A stretch of DNA of 64,000 nt, taken from an uncultured Erysipelotrichaceae bacterium. GTDB lineage: Bacteria; Bacillota_I; Bacilli_A; Erysipelotrichales; Erysipelotrichaceae. Within the stretch, counting starts at the first letter, position 1. Each line of letters opens with the position of its first letter. Below, piece by piece: positions 55,381 to 63,415 of this stretch. The position numbers were made by a program, and so were the translations under genes. Under the pieces are notes generated by a model. It did no database searches. It was not told where the DNA came from and saw only the letters and a list, made by a program, of their open reading frames with translations. The stretch is from positions 100,988 to 164,987 of the forward strand of contig CAIFEQ010000001.1 of NCBI GenBank assembly GCA_903789495.1, written 5' to 3'.

Positions 55381-56556
55381 TCAGAGCTTCAGACTGCTCA
55401 GCAGCCAGGCAGCGAAAGAACGGATGCCGGCCGTCAGCTGACAGAAGAGATCCTGCAGACCGGGCCCGTCATCCTTGGTGTTGACGACCACTTTCAGTTC
55501 ATTGACAGCCGACTGTGCAGGAACAGGCGTTGGCTCTGCCGTTTCTTCCGTCTCGGTATCTGAGGTATCGGCTGTGTCCTCTTCTGAGGCTGGATCTTCC
55601 GTTTCAGCAGGTTCCTCGGTTTCAGCAGGCTCTGTGGGTTCTGCCGTCTCTTCGGTTTCACTGTCTTCCGGTTCTTCGGTTTCTGTCTCCGCCGCAGCAA
55701 CCTGGAAAGTCACATGTGCCTGATACCCGGCAGCCCCTGTATCCGGATAAGGCTCTGCCAGGTCATCATTCCCTGCTTCCGGCGAAGCCAGCGCTTCGAA
55801 ATCATAAGTACTCCCGTCGATGCTGACAGACACTATTCCCTGCGGAACTGCGCCAATATAGAAGAGATCACCAACGCTGTAACCAGAAGGAACGGATAAG
55901 CCGGTCAGAGTGATCTTGCCGGATGCGTTCTCCTGCCAGACACTCAGCAGTTCGGAAACAGAGGTGTAGTCTGTGATCGGCGAAAAGGTCAGCGCAATCA
56001 CATGGACAGAATCATATGTTTCCTCCCCTATATCCGCAATTTCAAACAGAGAATAGAAACCTTCCAGAATAAAAGAAGAACTGCTTATGCCCGATGTATC
56101 AAGATCCGACGGCAGAAGATAATAGACGTACAGCTTCGTGTCCTGATACGATTCTTCCTCAATCACATCGGTTCCCAGTGCAGATAGAACCTCCTCCATC
56201 TTTTCGACGAGTGCAGTATCGTTCTGAACATAGGTCACCACGAAGGATGATTCCGGTTCCACGGTCTGAATCTGTGTCGTGGTTGTGGCATCATCCGCAT
56301 ATAAATCGATCGGTACGCTTACCCCATAGTTATAGTCAGTAGCAAGCTGTGTGGACGGAGAAAGTCCCTCTGTCACAGAGGAGACAGCAATTGCTTCTGA
56401 TGCCGTGGAAGAGGTTTCCAGCCCTGCCGGCAGCCGGGTCAGAGCCTGGCTGTTTTCAAGGGCATGAACAGGCACGCTGGTATACCCAAGGCTCGTTCCT
56501 GCTATGGCCGCAGAAATGAAACCTTTCATAAAGCAGTAATATTTATCGTATTTCAT
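55381..56556 (-). CDS. Secreted acidic repeat protein, function unknown
   Basis: 391 residues. Signal peptide with cleavage after VHA (about 32). A Thr/Ser-rich N-terminal region, a folded-looking middle (100-285), then an acidic tract (289-347) of TEEPAE-type repeats made of Glu, Thr, Pro, Ala, and a short amphipathic end. Its DLYADDATTTT stretch (84-94) resembles DLYPDSLTTT in the VWA protein. The start has no Shine-Dalgarno sequence, only an A-rich leader. No sorting motif. Not recognised as a family; probably a surface protein. Confidence 0.6.
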   Translation of the reverse strand: MKYDKYYCFMKGFISAAIAGTSLGYTSVPVHALENSQALTRLPAGLETSSTASEAIAVSSVTEGLSPSTQLATDYNYGVSVPIDLYADDATTTTQIQTVEPESSFVVTYVQNDTALVEKMEEVLSALGTDVIEEESYQDTKLYVYYLLPSDLDTSGISSSSFILEGFYSLFEIADIGEETYDSVHVIALTFSPITDYTSVSELLSVWQENASGKITLTGLSVPSGYSVGDLFYIGAVPQGIVSVSIDGSTYDFEALASPEAGNDDLAEPYPDTGAAGYQAHVTFQVAAAETETEEPEDSETEETAEPTEPAETEEPAETEDPASEEDTADTSDTETEETAEPTPVPAQSAVNELKVVVNTKDDGPGLQDLFCQLTAGIRSFAAWLLSSLKL

Positions 56557-56735
56557 AGTATTTTTTTATTTTATCTATTTTCGATAAATTTATACAGCAA
56601 AAACGTCCTACCGTTACAGTCTGATTTTCCCTGTCTTGATCTTTCGACAGTGACCAAGTTATTGTTCTGCACTTCAGAAGACAGATAGGAGCTGTTTCGA
56701 ATGGACATTTCTGATTCAGGCCAATGGGCATAGTC

Positions 56736-57803
56736 CTAAATGCCAAAATGATCCTCTAAAATATGGTTCAACTGTGCTGCGATAACGGAGAACTCCTGAT
56801 TCAGATCCAGTGTCTTTACAGATATCTGATTCCCACTCATCTGATAAACATTATCCGGCACAAGATCCTCATCTGTTTTTGCATATAAAAGCATTCCTGA
56901 AACATGATGTTCTGTGCCTTTCAATTGCTCCTGCTTGTTTTTTACGTATGTGAAAATCTGGTACATATTTCCAGAATGAACCGTCTGTACATCGAAGTTT
57001 GACTGCACGGTCCGCTGGTAATACTTTGCATCAATGATGAGTGTCTGATTTCCATAAGTTAGTGTAATGTCTGTCTGCATAACAGGAAGCAATGCATCAT
57101 AGCCATTATCCAGCTGCCAGGGAATCTGCAGAGCTTTGGAAGAAAAACCTCTGACCCTTTGACCAAATTCCTGCGCGTAGTATTCCAGGATGAATTTCTC
57201 GTACAATCTGCTCATCCTCTGTTCATCCACAAAACTGGCAAGGCGATATTCTCCGCTCTCTGTCGTCATCAGCATTCCTTCAATCAATAACTGGCAGATG
57301 GCCAGCAGCAGCTGGTATGTGCGGTTATTTCGCTGAAAGCGGATATCAGCCCAGCGGATTTCCGACAGTTCTGTCACATCAACACCGGAAAAATAGAGCA
57401 TCTCCTTCTTCAGCTCAGCCTTGTATTTCCTGTCGACATCGTTCTGACGCAAAAGCAGAAAAACTGTTGATTTCAGGATCTGATTCAGAAGATTGTTCTC
57501 AGACAGCACATCGTAATCACAGGTCACCATCACCTGATGATTCAGTTTATTCCGGATTGTTCCCGGCATATCGATTTTTCCGCGGACAACAGCAAGATCC
57601 TGGATCTGATTGGTGTACTCACGATAAAGTCCCTGCTTCAGCTGCAGTCCGATTCCCTTGGAAAGAATTGCCGCGAACAGATTATGAATATTATCAAAAG
57701 GTTCCGTCCGGATATCGTCATAGACTGATTCCTTCAGAACTGTGAAGGCATAGGAAAGCATATAGTAGATGTTTTTTATGAATATGCTTTTATCCTTTGT
57801 CAT
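56736..57803 (-). CDS. mcrC: McrC, nuclease subunit of the McrBC restriction system
   Basis: 355 residues, McrC family. N-terminal IFIKNIYYMLSYAF is family-typical; the C-terminal PD-(D/E)xK nuclease core is visible in TDITLTYGNQTLIIDAKYY (Asp and Asp-x-Lys). It binds and activates the McrB ring and cuts both DNA strands at modified cytosine sites. It overlaps mcrB by 4 bases (ATGA). About 180 bases downstream show no gene; base composition is clearly AT-richer than in the first 55 kb. Confidence 0.92.
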   Translation of the reverse strand: MTKDKSIFIKNIYYMLSYAFTVLKESVYDDIRTEPFDNIHNLFAAILSKGIGLQLKQGLYREYTNQIQDLAVVRGKIDMPGTIRNKLNHQVMVTCDYDVLSENNLLNQILKSTVFLLLRQNDVDRKYKAELKKEMLYFSGVDVTELSEIRWADIRFQRNNRTYQLLLAICQLLIEGMLMTTESGEYRLASFVDEQRMSRLYEKFILEYYAQEFGQRVRGFSSKALQIPWQLDNGYDALLPVMQTDITLTYGNQTLIIDAKYYQRTVQSNFDVQTVHSGNMYQIFTYVKNKQEQLKGTEHHVSGMLLYAKTDEDLVPDNVYQMSGNQISVKTLDLNQEFSVIAAQLNHILEDHFGI

Positions 57804-60205
57804 TGAAATATTCCGTGCAGGATGTTGTCCCAGCGCTGTACCTTGTCTCCGTCATCAAACCAGTATTCGGCAAGCATAGGCAGAATATCGTAATCGACGA
57901 TGGACTGCATCCACTCATCCGTACAGCTTTCTTTTGTTCTGCCGCAGAAATAGCTGTGTCCAATGCAGAAACCCTTTCCCAGTGATTTATCCCGCCTGAT
58001 TTCATCATTCAGCTCAATGACCTTCTGTATCAGGTCATCAAATGTTTCGTTCGCAAGCATCTTCTGATAAGCAGTGAATCCTTCAGATTCAAATGCCGGA
58101 TCCATCTCAAAGAAACTGAACCTGCGCCGCAATGCGTAATCGATCATGGCAAGGCTGCGGTCTGCTGTATTCATCATGCCGATGATGTACAGATTATCCG
58201 GAACAGAAAACGACATGTCCGTGTAGGCCAGTGTAGCCTTTGTGCCACGATAGTCTTTCTCAATCAGCATCAGCAGTTCACCGAAAATCTTGCTGAGATT
58301 GCCGCGGTTGATTTCATCAATGAGGAAGAAGTGCTTCTTGTCCGGCTGACTCTCTGCTTTCTTGCAGAAGGTGTAGAACACTCCGTTTTTCAGCTCGAAG
58401 GAATCCCCAGCGGGTTTATAGCCCATCATGAAATCTTCGTATGAATAGTTCTGGTGGAACTGAACGAATTCTATTCTGCTGTCATCTTTTTCTCCCATCA
58501 GAGAATAGGCAAGCCTTTTTGCGGCAAACGTCTTGCCGACGCCTGGTGCACCCTGCAGGATGATATTCATTTTGTTAAGCAGTACTCCTGCCAGCCTGTC
58601 ATACTTTTCTTCTGACATGTAGACTTCAGACAGAAAATCTTTCTTCGTATAGGATGGAATCTCTCTCTCCGTGCTCAGCGGATTCTCCTCACGGATCATA
58701 TCCATGATGAATTCATATTCTTCCTTTGTCAGTCTGAAGAGACTGCCGTTCGGATTCTGAAAGAACTCCATTTCCGCCAGTTCCTGGCATTCCTTCAAAG
58801 TTACATAATCGATCGGATTGGCAAGGGACTCCGTTTTTTCAAAATAAATTCTCTGCCCGTCATTTGCTGTGCTGACTTTGGCAAGCGCAACAATCTGTTT
58901 GACAGGATTGGATTCGTAGCCAATAACAAGATCGCCTGTCTTGGCATCAAGAAAATTCTGGAATATGCGCCGCTTATTCCCGTTCCCGTTATACAGCGTG
59001 TAGTCCTGTACGTCACCGACCTGGAGATCGGAAAAACTCCATATCTTCGGATTGGCATTCAGCCACCAGTAACCGGTTTTCTTATTATCTTCTTTGTTTG
59101 CATACAGATCAACATGACTCAGATCCACCTGACGCAAGGCATCGGAGAGTTCGCTGCGCAGTTTCCAGATCATGCCGCTTTCTTCCTCTTTTGCGGCATT
59201 TTTGCAAACATAAAGCACAGCCAGCCATTCAGGATGATCAGAATCCTCTGCCATGACCGGACAGCCAGTCTTTTTCAAAACGCGCTTGGCCAGTTCTGTG
59301 GATTCCGAATGGTAAAAATCCTTCTTCTCACCATATTTCACTGCAAGCTGTGACCAGGCAGCAGATCCGCCATAGTCCTGGATCCTTTTCATGACTGCAA
59401 GACTGCTCTGTGTAAAGACACTCTCATCTTCAAGAAGGCCAATCCACTCAGATGTTGTGATTCCCGGGTTGTATTCCTCAGGCGAGGGATGCCACTCACT
59501 GTCTTCGGAAGAAATACCTTTTTTCTTTAAAGGATTTCGATAGATATAGAAACCAATATCGAAAGTCAGTGTTTTCAGCTCCGGATCCGGATAACAGCTT
59601 TCTGTAAGCTGACTCCTGAACAGAGTCACAAGTTCCGTATCCTGTTTCAATACATTGCAGATCTCATTGTAAAATGCATAAAAATTCCGAAGATTTTCGG
59701 CATAAGCTCCTTTTTTGAAGCTGTAACTACTGCTCAGTCTTTCTGATACTGACCTTGCTTCAGTGTATTTGTAGATATAGTACTTGTCCGGATAGCGCAG
59801 CCAGAGATATGTGGTGATTACATTTTCATACTGATAATGCTGCCTGGCACCGTTACCATACTTTTCCAGAAGAATGGATGACTGCTTCTTAAAAGTATCT
59901 ATTCTTTCATATACATCCTGGTTCTCATCGAACAGGTCGATATACATGGACCGCACTTCTTCAGGAGCAGTTTTGGCAAATCCAAGAATCATTCCTGCCG
60001 GGAAATTGTTAGCGGATGCCAGCAGATTATTGGTTTTAGCCAAAGAGCGGCTGAGCATATCAGCAAAATTCACTGCATTGATATCCCAGTTATCCTGAAA
60101 ACATTTAACTGCTTCCCATTTATATTTTTCGTTTGGCCAATGCTTTGATATAAACTCTTTTTTGTACTGGACCAGTACCTCGTTTAAACAGGATTGATCA
60201 AACAT
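57800..60205 (-). CDS. mcrB: McrB-like AAA+ GTPase with EVE reader domain
   Basis: 801 residues, about twice classical McrB. 1-250: helical region without a known motif. 251-378: small domain of unknown type. 379-505: EVE domain, starting GYWWLNANPKIW, a fold that reads modified cytosines. 530-801: AAA+ motor with Walker A GAPGVGKT (552-559), Walker B FFLIDEINRGN (626-636), the McrB-type MNTADRS (678-684, GTP-specific) and RRR (693-695). GGAGG lies 8 bases before the start. With McrC it forms a type IV restriction system. The 245 bases upstream hold only AT-rich sequence. Confidence 0.93.
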   Translation of the reverse strand: MFDQSCLNEVLVQYKKEFISKHWPNEKYKWEAVKCFQDNWDINAVNFADMLSRSLAKTNNLLASANNFPAGMILGFAKTAPEEVRSMYIDLFDENQDVYERIDTFKKQSSILLEKYGNGARQHYQYENVITTYLWLRYPDKYYIYKYTEARSVSERLSSSYSFKKGAYAENLRNFYAFYNEICNVLKQDTELVTLFRSQLTESCYPDPELKTLTFDIGFYIYRNPLKKKGISSEDSEWHPSPEEYNPGITTSEWIGLLEDESVFTQSSLAVMKRIQDYGGSAAWSQLAVKYGEKKDFYHSESTELAKRVLKKTGCPVMAEDSDHPEWLAVLYVCKNAAKEEESGMIWKLRSELSDALRQVDLSHVDLYANKEDNKKTGYWWLNANPKIWSFSDLQVGDVQDYTLYNGNGNKRRIFQNFLDAKTGDLVIGYESNPVKQIVALAKVSTANDGQRIYFEKTESLANPIDYVTLKECQELAEMEFFQNPNGSLFRLTKEEYEFIMDMIREENPLSTEREIPSYTKKDFLSEVYMSEEKYDRLAGVLLNKMNIILQGAPGVGKTFAAKRLAYSLMGEKDDSRIEFVQFHQNYSYEDFMMGYKPAGDSFELKNGVFYTFCKKAESQPDKKHFFLIDEINRGNLSKIFGELLMLIEKDYRGTKATLAYTDMSFSVPDNLYIIGMMNTADRSLAMIDYALRRRFSFFEMDPAFESEGFTAYQKMLANETFDDLIQKVIELNDEIRRDKSLGKGFCIGHSYFCGRTKESCTDEWMQSIVDYDILPMLAEYWFDDGDKVQRWDNILHGIFQ

Positions 60206-60450
60206 TCATGCATCCTCCATGGAGCCTTGCAAATTCTTGTATATCAAGCAAGACAAATTACACTGTAGAATACCAGCGATTCTTCATTTTTTTCATACGA
60301 AATGGTTTTGATGACATGGCAGGTGTATGTTTCTTCTATATATGTTATTACCTTTAATCAATTCGGATTGGAACCTGTGTGCCCATTTTAAACGGCAAGG
60401 TCATTTACATGATACGTATTTCCGCATCCTAAAGTGAATCACGGAAGGCA
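60206..60450. other. AT-rich intergenic region upstream of mcrB
   Basis: No open frame of note and no clear hairpin. A possible minus-strand -35 TTGATT followed by TATAGA can be placed near its middle but is weak; its base composition is the lowest in GC in the window. Confidence 0.4.
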
Positions 60451-60771
60451 TCAGAGCTGATCGTATTTATCCGCCCTGCCTTTGGCTTTCTCTGCAGGGT
60501 ATTTCTTCTCATTCTGCTCCATCTTCATATTGACAATATCGTCCGCATCCAGATCCAGCTTATCCAGCATGTTCTGGCAGTAGATCATGACATCTGCCAG
60601 TTCTTCCTTCACATGCTGAAGATCATAATGCTCATCTGACCACTGAAAGCATTCCAGCAGTTCGGATGCTTCGATGACAATGGACTTGGCTAAATTGGAC
60701 GGTGAATGGAACTGATCCCAGTCTCTGTCCTCACTGAACTTCCTGATTCGTTCAATCGTCTCCGGTTTCAT
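60451..60771 (-). CDS. MazG-like nucleotide pyrophosphohydrolase
   Basis: 106 residues, single MazG/RS21-C6-like domain. The metal-binding pattern is seen: EASELLECFQW and EELADVMIYCQNML (E-x2-E ... E-x2-D). Members hydrolyse NTPs or dNTPs to monophosphates and thereby sanitise or lower pools. Its ATG shares one base with the stop of the GIY-YIG/DUF2075 gene (TAATG), and AAAGGA lies in that gene's tail, so translation is coupled. It therefore acts with that protein. Confidence 0.9.
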   Translation of the reverse strand: MKPETIERIRKFSEDRDWDQFHSPSNLAKSIVIEASELLECFQWSDEHYDLQHVKEELADVMIYCQNMLDKLDLDADDIVNMKMEQNEKKYPAEKAKGRADKYDQL

Positions 60772-62465
60772 TATGGTTTCCTTTCCACATACTGACTGAT
60801 ATAGGCTCTCAGATTGTCATCACAGACATAGAGATAGGTCCCTCTGATGCCCCTGGTCAGCAGAACATAGTAGACATGCCTGATGTATTCGCAGAGATCT
60901 TCATCATCCGCTGATCTCTTGCCGTTCTGATCAAAGTACTGATCCCGGCGGAAGATGATCTTACCATCTTCCATGCCGATATCTTTTCCCAGGATCACAA
61001 AAGCATAGTTCAGATCAAAGCCCTGAATGGAATGAATGCAGCCGACCTCATCAATGGCTTCGGGCTTATTGACCCAGCCCTGCGTGCAGTGATTCCACAT
61101 TCTCTGTATGCCCTGAATCTCAATATCCTTCGTCTTATGATCCTGCTTGCTTTTCCATTCCCAGGCATAGCCGGCGACCATGCGGGACAGGCCGTATTCC
61201 TTTTCCTTCTCATACATATCCCGTTCAAATGCTGAGAAATCATCATAGAGTCCAAGTTCATAGGCATCGGAATGATAGGGTTCCGTGCACTCGCCATGCA
61301 GCAGTTTCCTGACGAAGTCCAGGTAGCCATTGCCGCCCCGCACCCGCATTTCGGTCAGCAGTTCATAATACCTGCAGAGACGATGCTGTTCCTTTTCCGC
61401 TCTTTGAATCTTGTCCCGGAAGCGCTGGTAGTCGATACCTGAAGGACCGACTACCTGATCGCGGTCATAGAACAGAATGGCGGTCTCAGACTGTTTCAGA
61501 ATCCAGTCCAGTTCATCTGCTTCAGTCGTCATGCCCAGCTTCTCACAGTTCTTCTTGAAGGCACCCATGTAGGAAATGTTCTTATACTGGTGCAGGCGAT
61601 GGGCTTCGTCCACAATCAGAATGTCATACTTTTCCCGGACGACGTCTGACGGAGAAAGCACCTGGGACGGTTTCAGGCCATAGATCGTCTTGAAGATGGA
61701 CTTCATGGTTTCCCGAAGAGAAGTCTGCGGGACCACAAAACCGATCTTCTTCCCCTGGAACTGTTCATCATCTGCCAGGTATTTCATCAGATAGACTGCG
61801 ACTATGGTCTTGCCGGTACCAGGCATGCCATTGACTACGACGATCTGGGCTTCCCTGTTCTCAATAACCTCCAGGATGTCATCGACTGCCTGCCGCTGAT
61901 TGTCATTAAGTTCTTTATAGGGAGAATATTTGAACAGATCTGAGTTTTCGATCTCTTCCAGTGAATGTGTAACCAGCTTTTCTTTCTGCAGCTTGCGCCA
62001 CAGTCTGACAAAGTCCTGATCGTATTCCTGTTTCTGATAGTACTGCTTATCCGCGATGCCGGCATTCTTGTTTGTCACCTCAAAGAGCTGATCCGCCGCA
62101 ATATACTGGATCAGCTTGGATTCATAATCAAAGGTAACCGACTGGTTGAACATCTTCGAATAGATGAAATGCACGGTATCGAAGATCTTCTTTTCTTCCA
62201 CCGTCGCATGCTGAGACATCCTGGTCTTTGCATGACTGGATTCCCCGATATAGGCTTTCCTGCCGTTTTCCAGAATATAAAGCATGGGCCAGTTATCGAG
62301 ATAGGCCTCGTCGGGATAGTCCTCATTTTTAAAGTTACAGGAAATGACCTTAAATCTTTCAGTGCCCATTACACTACCATGATATCCTAACTGTCCCCTT
62401 CTGGTATCGGCACAAATACACGGATTTCCGCTCTGTCTGATCTCAGACAGCTTGAAAACTGCCAT
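60771..62465 (-). CDS. GIY-YIG nuclease fused to a DUF2075 (Schlafen-type) helicase/NTPase
   Basis: 564 residues. 59-125: GIY-YIG-like domain with MLYILENGRKAYIGESSHAKTR and a Glu in DYESKLIQYI. 185-564: SF1-like NTPase of DUF2075 with Walker A GMPGTGKT (213-220), Walker B DILIVDEAHR (281-290), a motif V/VI-like VGCIHSIQGFDLNYAFV (474-490) and YYVLLTRGIRGTYLYV near the end. The start at 62465 has AGGAG 5 bases upstream; the longer frame is not credible. Coupled to the MazG gene and next to McrBC; a defence role is likely but not established. Confidence 0.85.
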   Translation of the reverse strand: MAVFKLSEIRQSGNPCICADTRRGQLGYHGSVMGTERFKVISCNFKNEDYPDEAYLDNWPMLYILENGRKAYIGESSHAKTRMSQHATVEEKKIFDTVHFIYSKMFNQSVTFDYESKLIQYIAADQLFEVTNKNAGIADKQYYQKQEYDQDFVRLWRKLQKEKLVTHSLEEIENSDLFKYSPYKELNDNQRQAVDDILEVIENREAQIVVVNGMPGTGKTIVAVYLMKYLADDEQFQGKKIGFVVPQTSLRETMKSIFKTIYGLKPSQVLSPSDVVREKYDILIVDEAHRLHQYKNISYMGAFKKNCEKLGMTTEADELDWILKQSETAILFYDRDQVVGPSGIDYQRFRDKIQRAEKEQHRLCRYYELLTEMRVRGGNGYLDFVRKLLHGECTEPYHSDAYELGLYDDFSAFERDMYEKEKEYGLSRMVAGYAWEWKSKQDHKTKDIEIQGIQRMWNHCTQGWVNKPEAIDEVGCIHSIQGFDLNYAFVILGKDIGMEDGKIIFRRDQYFDQNGKRSADDEDLCEYIRHVYYVLLTRGIRGTYLYVCDDNLRAYISQYVERKP

Positions 62466-62604
62466 TTTTTCTCCTAGTATATGGTCTGACTGGTAATGTA
62501 TTCCGCCGCCGGGTGGATCAGAGGAGGGATTCCTGCGCATCGTAAGGCCATAGAAGATGCGGCAGGTATTCCTCATTTTCTTACCAGATACCAGGGAGGA
62601 AGCC

Positions 62605-63327
62605 ATGCAGAAATTCATTACCGACGATGCCTTCTGGGAGCTGTTCCCGGATGCTGCGATTGCCATCCTGTCTCTGTCCGATGTCCGGGAAGCAGCTCAG
62701 CTGGATGCGGAAAAGGAAGAGGAAATCAGAACCCTGCTGCAGGAAGCCAACGAAACTGCCAAGAAGTATGTCCCGAATGACCCGATCAGTGAAAACACCG
62801 TCCCCAAACTGTGGCGTCAGGCCTACCAGAAATTTCCGACCAAGAAAGGCGCAAGATGTTCCATCGAAGCCCTGCTGAAGCGGGTTCTGCATGGTACGCC
62901 TGTCGGATCCATTCTGCCTTCTGTGGATATTACCAACTCCATTTCCCTGAGGTATGCCTTCCCGATCGGGGCTGAAAATCTCGATGCCATTGTCGGGGAT
63001 CTGCATCTCGGGCTCATGAAGGGAGATGAAGATTTCCTGCCGATCGGTTCCGAGAAACCCGAACCGCCGCTGCCGGGCGAACTGGCCTACTACGATGAGA
63101 AGGGTGTGGTCTGCCGCTGCTGGAACTGGCGTGACGGACAGCGTACGGAGATCAACGAAAAGACCACCAATGAATTCATCGCCATGGAATGCATTGAACC
63201 GGAACGGATTCAGGAACTGCAGGCAGCTCTGGATGAACTGGCCGGCCTCATGCAGAAATACCTGAGTGCGGAGGTAAAGGCCAAGACCATCCTTACTGCA
63301 CAGAATCGGGAAACCGTCCTGCGCTGA
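62605..63327 (+). CDS. B3/B4 tRNA-binding-domain protein
   Basis: 240 residues. It matches the B3/B4 domain otherwise found in phenylalanyl-tRNA synthetase beta chain: CSIEALLKRV, VDITNSISLRYAFPIGAENLDAIVGDLHL and VCRCWNWRDGQRTEI. Free-standing forms are thought to edit or bind misacylated tRNA. GGGAGG precedes the start. It is divergent from the DUF2075 gene and has GC content like the rest of the chromosome. Confidence 0.85.
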   Translation: MQKFITDDAFWELFPDAAIAILSLSDVREAAQLDAEKEEEIRTLLQEANETAKKYVPNDPISENTVPKLWRQAYQKFPTKKGARCSIEALLKRVLHGTPVGSILPSVDITNSISLRYAFPIGAENLDAIVGDLHLGLMKGDEDFLPIGSEKPEPPLPGELAYYDEKGVVCRCWNWRDGQRTEINEKTTNEFIAMECIEPERIQELQAALDELAGLMQKYLSAEVKAKTILTAQNRETVLR

Positions 63328-63347
63328 GTTTCACGGATTGCATAGCA

Positions 63348-63387
63348 AAATGCCAGAAGATCTTTCAAACGGAGATCCTCTGGCACT
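63348..63387. terminator. Terminator between convergent genes
   Basis: TGCCAGA...GATC and GATC...TCTGGCA pair, followed by CTTTTTG on the plus strand. Confidence 0.7.
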
Positions 63388-63415
63388 TTTTGTCTTGTAT
63401 CTGGGCTTTACGGAA

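Noticed and set aside
56543..56746. A 67-codon frame after mcrC
   Set aside because: It begins with TTG inside the mcrC end, has no ribosome binding site and resembles nothing; the region is better read as AT-rich spacer and promoter of the acidic protein gene.
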